A stretch of DNA of 9,449 nucleotides from Bacilli bacterium. GTDB taxonomy: Bacteria > Bacillota_I > Bacilli_A > RF39 > UBA660. Under the pieces are notes generated by a model. That model had not been told where the DNA came from and searched no databases. It saw only the letters and a list, made by a program, of their open reading frames with translations. The stretch spans positions 1-9,449 of the forward strand of contig CAADZW010000174.1 in NCBI GenBank assembly GCA_900753645.1, in the 5' to 3' direction. Within the stretch, counting starts at the first letter, position 1. Every line of letters begins with the position of its first letter. Position numbers and translations under genes: made by a program. Positions 6,357 through 9,449 of the stretch are shown piece after piece.

Positions 6357-7868
6357 ATGAGTATAGTTTCGATTTATTTTTTAATATTTTTATTTATTAG
6401 TGTAATTATTTTTTATTTATTTCCTAAGAAGAACAGATGGATTGTTCTTCTTATTTCTAGTATTATATTTTTCTTATTTGCTAGTTCATGGAAATTGTTA
6501 CTTTATTTAATTTTTGGTGTTATTACAACGTATATTGGGACAAATTTAATGGCAGAAAAATGTAAAACTGATAAACAAAGAAAGATAGTCATGTTTTTAA
6601 CTTTGTTTTCTATTTTAAGCATTTTATTTTTATTGAAGTATATTAATATTTTTCCGCTAACTTTAAATGCTTTTAGTAAGTTATTTAGTCTAGATTTTAA
6701 ATTTGGAATGCTATCTTTAATTGCTCCTTTAGGTATATCTTATTATACGTTGTCATTAACTGGCTATGTTATCGACATTTATCGTAAGTCATATGAACCG
6801 CAGAAAAATATTTTTAAACATTGTCTGTTTGCTTGTTATTATCCAATTATGATTTCTGGTCCATTTGTAAGATATAATCATATGGAAAAAGAATTGTTTG
6901 AAGTAAAAAAATTTAATTGGGATAATATATTTTTAGGTTTTTATCGCATAATTTATGGTTTAATGAAAAAGTTAGTTATTGCCGATCAATTAGGACTTTT
7001 TGTTAATGCTGTTTTTGACAATTATACAACTTATACAGGATTTTATATTATCATCGCCGTTATTTTATATGCAATTCAAATTTATACTGATTTTTCTGGT
7101 TGCATGGATATAGTTTATGGTGCTTCTAAAATGTATGATGTTAATTTATTAGAAAATTTTGATAGTCCTTTTTTCTCGAAAAATCTATCTGAATTTTGGC
7201 GTAGATGGCACATTTCTTTAGGTACTTGGGCCAAAGATTACATTATGTATCCTTTGTTAAAATCTGATTTGTTTCAAAGGTTAGGGAAGAAATGTAAAAA
7301 AGATTTTGGTAAAAAAGCTGGCAAATTAATTCCGACTGTTTTAGCTATTTTAATTTTATGGTTATTAATTGGTCTATGGCATGGGGCATCTTTCCGTTAT
7401 ATTTTTGCTGCCGGAATATTACCTTGGATATATTTGACTTTGGGTCAAATTTTTGAAGATTCGATTAAAAAATTAACTAAAAAATTACATATCAAAACAG
7501 ATTGTTTTAGCTTTAGGTTGTTTCAATCACTAAGAACATTTGGTTTAATGTGTATTATTTGGCTAATTGCCTGTTCACCTAGTTTATTAGGTAGTCTAGA
7601 CGTAATAAAGAATATTTTCGTTTTCTTTGATACGACAGTTATCGATAAACTACCACAGCTTCCATCAAAAATCATATTGTTATGTTGTATTTTAGTCCTT
7701 ATTGTCGATTATTTGAATTATAAAGGTATCAATGTTTTTGAGAAATTTAAAGAACAGAATATTTGGTTTAGATGGTTTATCTTATTTGCGTTGATTATTA
7801 TTATTTTAATCTTTGGTGCATACGGGCCAGGATATGATGCTAGTGAATTCATTTATGGAGGTTTTTAG
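6357..7868 (+). CDS. MBOAT family membrane O-acyltransferase (DltB/AlgI/PatA-like)
   Basis: Polytopic membrane protein of 503 residues that should move an acyl group from a cytoplasmic thioester donor across the membrane to an extracytoplasmic acceptor, as DltB and AlgI do. Hydrophobic helices run through the whole length. Diagnostic motifs are APLGISYYTL (124-133), SGPFVRY (167-173), YTDFSGCMDI (243-252), FWRRWHISLGTWAKDYI (280-296) with His285, and LWHGAS (340-345) with the invariant catalytic His342. It lies 16 bp after the MaoC-type gene and 1 bp before the SGNH gene, the usual partner of such enzymes. With an ACP and an acyl-activating enzyme upstream, the donor is probably the operon's acyl-ACP. 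The acceptor is unknown; a wall or surface glycopolymer is likely given the neighbouring genes. Confidence 0.93.
   Translation: MSIVSIYFLIFLFISVIIFYLFPKKNRWIVLLISSIIFFLFASSWKLLLYLIFGVITTYIGTNLMAEKCKTDKQRKIVMFLTLFSILSILFLLKYINIFPLTLNAFSKLFSLDFKFGMLSLIAPLGISYYTLSLTGYVIDIYRKSYEPQKNIFKHCLFACYYPIMISGPFVRYNHMEKELFEVKKFNWDNIFLGFYRIIYGLMKKLVIADQLGLFVNAVFDNYTTYTGFYIIIAVILYAIQIYTDFSGCMDIVYGASKMYDVNLLENFDSPFFSKNLSEFWRRWHISLGTWAKDYIMYPLLKSDLFQRLGKKCKKDFGKKAGKLIPTVLAILILWLLIGLWHGASFRYIFAAGILPWIYLTLGQIFEDSIKKLTKKLHIKTDCFSFRLFQSLRTFGLMCIIWLIACSPSLLGSLDVIKNIFVFFDTTVIDKLPQLPSKIILLCCILVLIVDYLNYKGINVFEKFKEQNIWFRWFILFALIIIILIFGAYGPGYDASEFIYGGF
7857..7861 (+). promoter_or_regulatory. Ribosome-binding site choosing the SGNH protein start
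   Basis: GGAGG lies eight bases before ATG 7870. The frame is open further upstream to a TTG at 7813, but that lies within the MBOAT gene without a site of its own, so ATG 7870 is taken as the start. Confidence 0.85.
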
Positions 7869-7869
7869 T

Positions 7870-8940
7870 ATGAGTAATAGTAAAAAGAACTTGATTGCTA
7901 TTTTAAAAATAGTCATTTTCGCACTTCTATTTGGTTTGATTTTTGTTACATTAACTTATATTATGAAACCGATAAATGTTAATTTAAAAAATATAGCCGG
8001 TTTTTATGGCGAAGAAGAAAACACATTAGATATAGTATATATTGGGGGAAGTGCAGCCTTTGTCTATTGGGAGCCTTTGAAAGCTTATGAAGAATATGGT
8101 ATTGCTTCTTATAATTATGCTATTAATAGCGCACAAGCGGAGAATTATCTTTATTCGATAAAAGAAGTCTTAAAAACTCAAGATCCTGAATTAATAATCA
8201 TCGATGCTAGGGCTTTTCAATATCGGGATGATATCGGAAGGGGACCTACCAGGTCACATTATTACAACTTTACAACAGGACTGCCTTTTTCTAAAAATCG
8301 TTTCGATTATATTGAAAACAGTGTACCACAATATTTAAAAGAAGATACACTAGCTTATCATTTTGATCTAATCAAATATCATACTAGACGTGAAGATTTT
8401 GATTTTAAAACTTCGATCAAAATGATGCTAGGAACATATACAAATGAATATAAAGGTTTTGGCTTTTATCCACGAGTTGCTACTATTAAAAAACAAGATT
8501 TTGAAACAACTGAAGAACTTGCAGTTTCTGAAGAGACCGAAAAAATATTAAATGATCTGTTGGATTTCATGAAAACAGTTGATACCAAATTTTTATTTGT
8601 TGTATCCCCTTATTCAATGCCAACTAAAGATAAACAAAAGTTTAATTACGTTCAAAAAATAATTGAAGAGGCAGGTTACCCATTTTTAGATGCGAATGAA
8701 TATTATGAGGAAATGGAATTGGATTTTAATACAAATCTTTATGATGTTAATCATGTTAATATTTTTGGAGCTGATAAATATACTCAATTTTTATCGAATT
8801 ATTTAAAAGAAAACTATAATTTGCCAGATCGTAGGGAAGATCCTACTTATGAATCTTGGGATAAATTATTAGGTAATTGGCACAAACAAGTAAATGCAAC
8901 TAAAGAAAAAATCAACGATCTGATCAAGGAGGGCTTATGA
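7870..8940 (+). CDS. Membrane-anchored SGNH/DltD-like protein, MBOAT partner
   Basis: A 356-residue protein with a short positive N-terminus (SKK) and one hydrophobic segment at about 8-29. It has no obvious cleavage site, so it is probably anchored with the rest outside the cell. The extracytoplasmic part resembles SGNH hydrolase-fold partners of MBOAT enzymes (DltD, AlgJ/AlgX). It shows block I IGGSAAF (58-64) with nucleophile candidate Ser61, IIIDARAF (109-116), VVSPYS (244-249), and the closing DVNHVN (292-297) with Asp292 and His295 as the catalytic pair. Such proteins finish acyl transfer to the polymer, or help recruit the acceptor. The start follows the MBOAT stop by one base, and the stop overlaps the reductase start by 4 bp. 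Sequence identity to DltD proper is not claimed. Confidence 0.85.
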   Translation: MSNSKKNLIAILKIVIFALLFGLIFVTLTYIMKPINVNLKNIAGFYGEEENTLDIVYIGGSAAFVYWEPLKAYEEYGIASYNYAINSAQAENYLYSIKEVLKTQDPELIIIDARAFQYRDDIGRGPTRSHYYNFTTGLPFSKNRFDYIENSVPQYLKEDTLAYHFDLIKYHTRREDFDFKTSIKMMLGTYTNEYKGFGFYPRVATIKKQDFETTEELAVSEETEKILNDLLDFMKTVDTKFLFVVSPYSMPTKDKQKFNYVQKIIEEAGYPFLDANEYYEEMELDFNTNLYDVNHVNIFGADKYTQFLSNYLKENYNLPDRREDPTYESWDKLLGNWHKQVNATKEKINDLIKEGL

Positions 8941-9449
8941 TATTGAGTAATAACAATAAAATTCCTTGTATTGGTTTTGGAACTTGGAAATTAAAAAACA
9001 ATGATGAAACAAGCGAAATTATCAAAGAAGCAATTAAATGTGGTTATCGCCATTTTGATACAGCTTTTGCTTATGGTAATGAGGAAGCAGTTGGAAAAGG
9101 TTTAAAAGAGTCTAAAATTAATCGTGAAGAATTATTTATAACGGGAAAGTTATGGAATGATGATCGAGGTTATGATAATATTATTAATGCTTGTAAAAGA
9201 ACGATTAATAATTTGCAATGTGATTATCTAGATTTGTATCTAATTCATTGGCCAGCTTCCAAAACGGTTCATGATGATTGGATAGAAATTAATAATGAAA
9301 CATGGAAAGCTTTTGAATATTTATATCAAAATGGTTATGTTAAAGCGATTGGTGTTTGTAATTTTAAAAAAAATCAACTTGAAGAATTATTGAAATCAGC
9401 TAAGATAAAACCGATGGTTAATCAAATTGAATTTCATATTGGTTTTAGA
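8937..9449 (+). CDS. Aldo/keto reductase (3' truncated)
   Basis: N-terminal 171 residues of a cytosolic NAD(P)H-dependent aldo/keto reductase with a TIM-barrel fold; the gene continues past the window. The start reads MILSNNNKIPCIGFGTWKL, typical of the AKR5-like group. The full catalytic tetrad is present: Asp41 in HFDTAFAYGN, Tyr46, Lys71 in TGKLW and His104 in LIHWP. ATG 8937 overlaps the previous stop (ATGA), with AAGGAGGG at 8926-8933 only four bases away. TTG 8943, two codons on, has looser spacing and is the alternative. The overlap suggests it belongs to the acylation operon, where it could reduce an alpha-keto acyl or aldehyde intermediate. It could also be an unrelated carbonyl reductase carried along. 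Confidence 0.93.
   Translation, partial: MILSNNNKIPCIGFGTWKLKNNDETSEIIKEAIKCGYRHFDTAFAYGNEEAVGKGLKESKINREELFITGKLWNDDRGYDNIINACKRTINNLQCDYLDLYLIHWPASKTVHDDWIEINNETWKAFEYLYQNGYVKAIGVCNFKKNQLEELLKSAKIKPMVNQIEFHIGFR

Noticed and set aside
7813..7869. TTG 7813 as start of the SGNH protein
   Set aside because: It lies inside the MBOAT gene without a ribosome-binding site, while ATG 7870 has GGAGG at good spacing and gives a normal membrane-anchor N-terminus.
1..9449. CRISPR array, tRNA/rRNA genes, insertion sequences or attachment sites
   Set aside because: I saw no regularly spaced repeats, RNA gene signatures, transposase genes or terminal inverted repeats; nearly all the window is coding.

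Overview
The window comes from a bacterium with very AT-rich DNA (around 30 % G+C by eye). Strong GAGG-type ribosome-binding sites, a Gram-positive style cell-wall polymer gene set (TagO-type lipid-carrier transferase, ABC-2 exporter) and close gene packing point to a low-GC Bacillota lineage, such as the Bacilli/Erysipelotrichia or a wall-bearing relative of the Mollicutes. TGA is used as a stop and Trp is TGG, so the reassigned Mycoplasma code does not apply. The exact taxon cannot be fixed from the sequence.

Left part (1-2341, + strand): the end of an operon. It holds the 3' part of an ABC-2 permease for polysaccharide export, its ATPase (4-bp overlap) and a galE-like UDP-sugar 4-epimerase 9 bp downstream. 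Convergent to it (2343-3383, - strand) is a TagO/WecA-family undecaprenyl-phosphate sugar-1-phosphate transferase. An AT-rich hairpin covers the two adjoining stop codons. Together these genes look like initiation, precursor supply and export of a wall teichoic acid-like or other surface glycopolymer.

Middle (3384-3903): a compact regulatory region. The tagO promoter faces left. A 76-residue thioredoxin-fold protein faces right; it appears to lack a normal start codon (ATA where ATG is expected) and the second Cys of CxxC. It ends in a clear rho-independent terminator. Next comes a good SigA-type promoter whose -35 box is overlapped by a 15-bp palindrome.

Right part (3904-9449, + strand): one tightly packed operon of six genes. 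They are an FkbH-type HAD enzyme (N-terminal SGNH-like, HAD, C-terminal GNAT-like), an acyl carrier protein, a MaoC-type hydratase/dehydratase, an MBOAT membrane acyltransferase, a membrane-anchored SGNH/DltD-like protein, and an aldo/keto reductase cut by the window end. The layout matches the D-alanylation (Dlt) system: activating enzyme, carrier, MBOAT, extracytoplasmic SGNH protein. The adenylating DltA is replaced by an FkbH enzyme, which in characterised pathways makes glyceryl-S-ACP from 1,3-bisphosphoglycerate. The most interesting reading is a surface-polymer acylation system using a three-carbon glycolytic acyl group (glyceryl, or a pyruvyl/lactyl group made from it by MaoC and the reductase). 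The protein families are clear; the substrate is inference.
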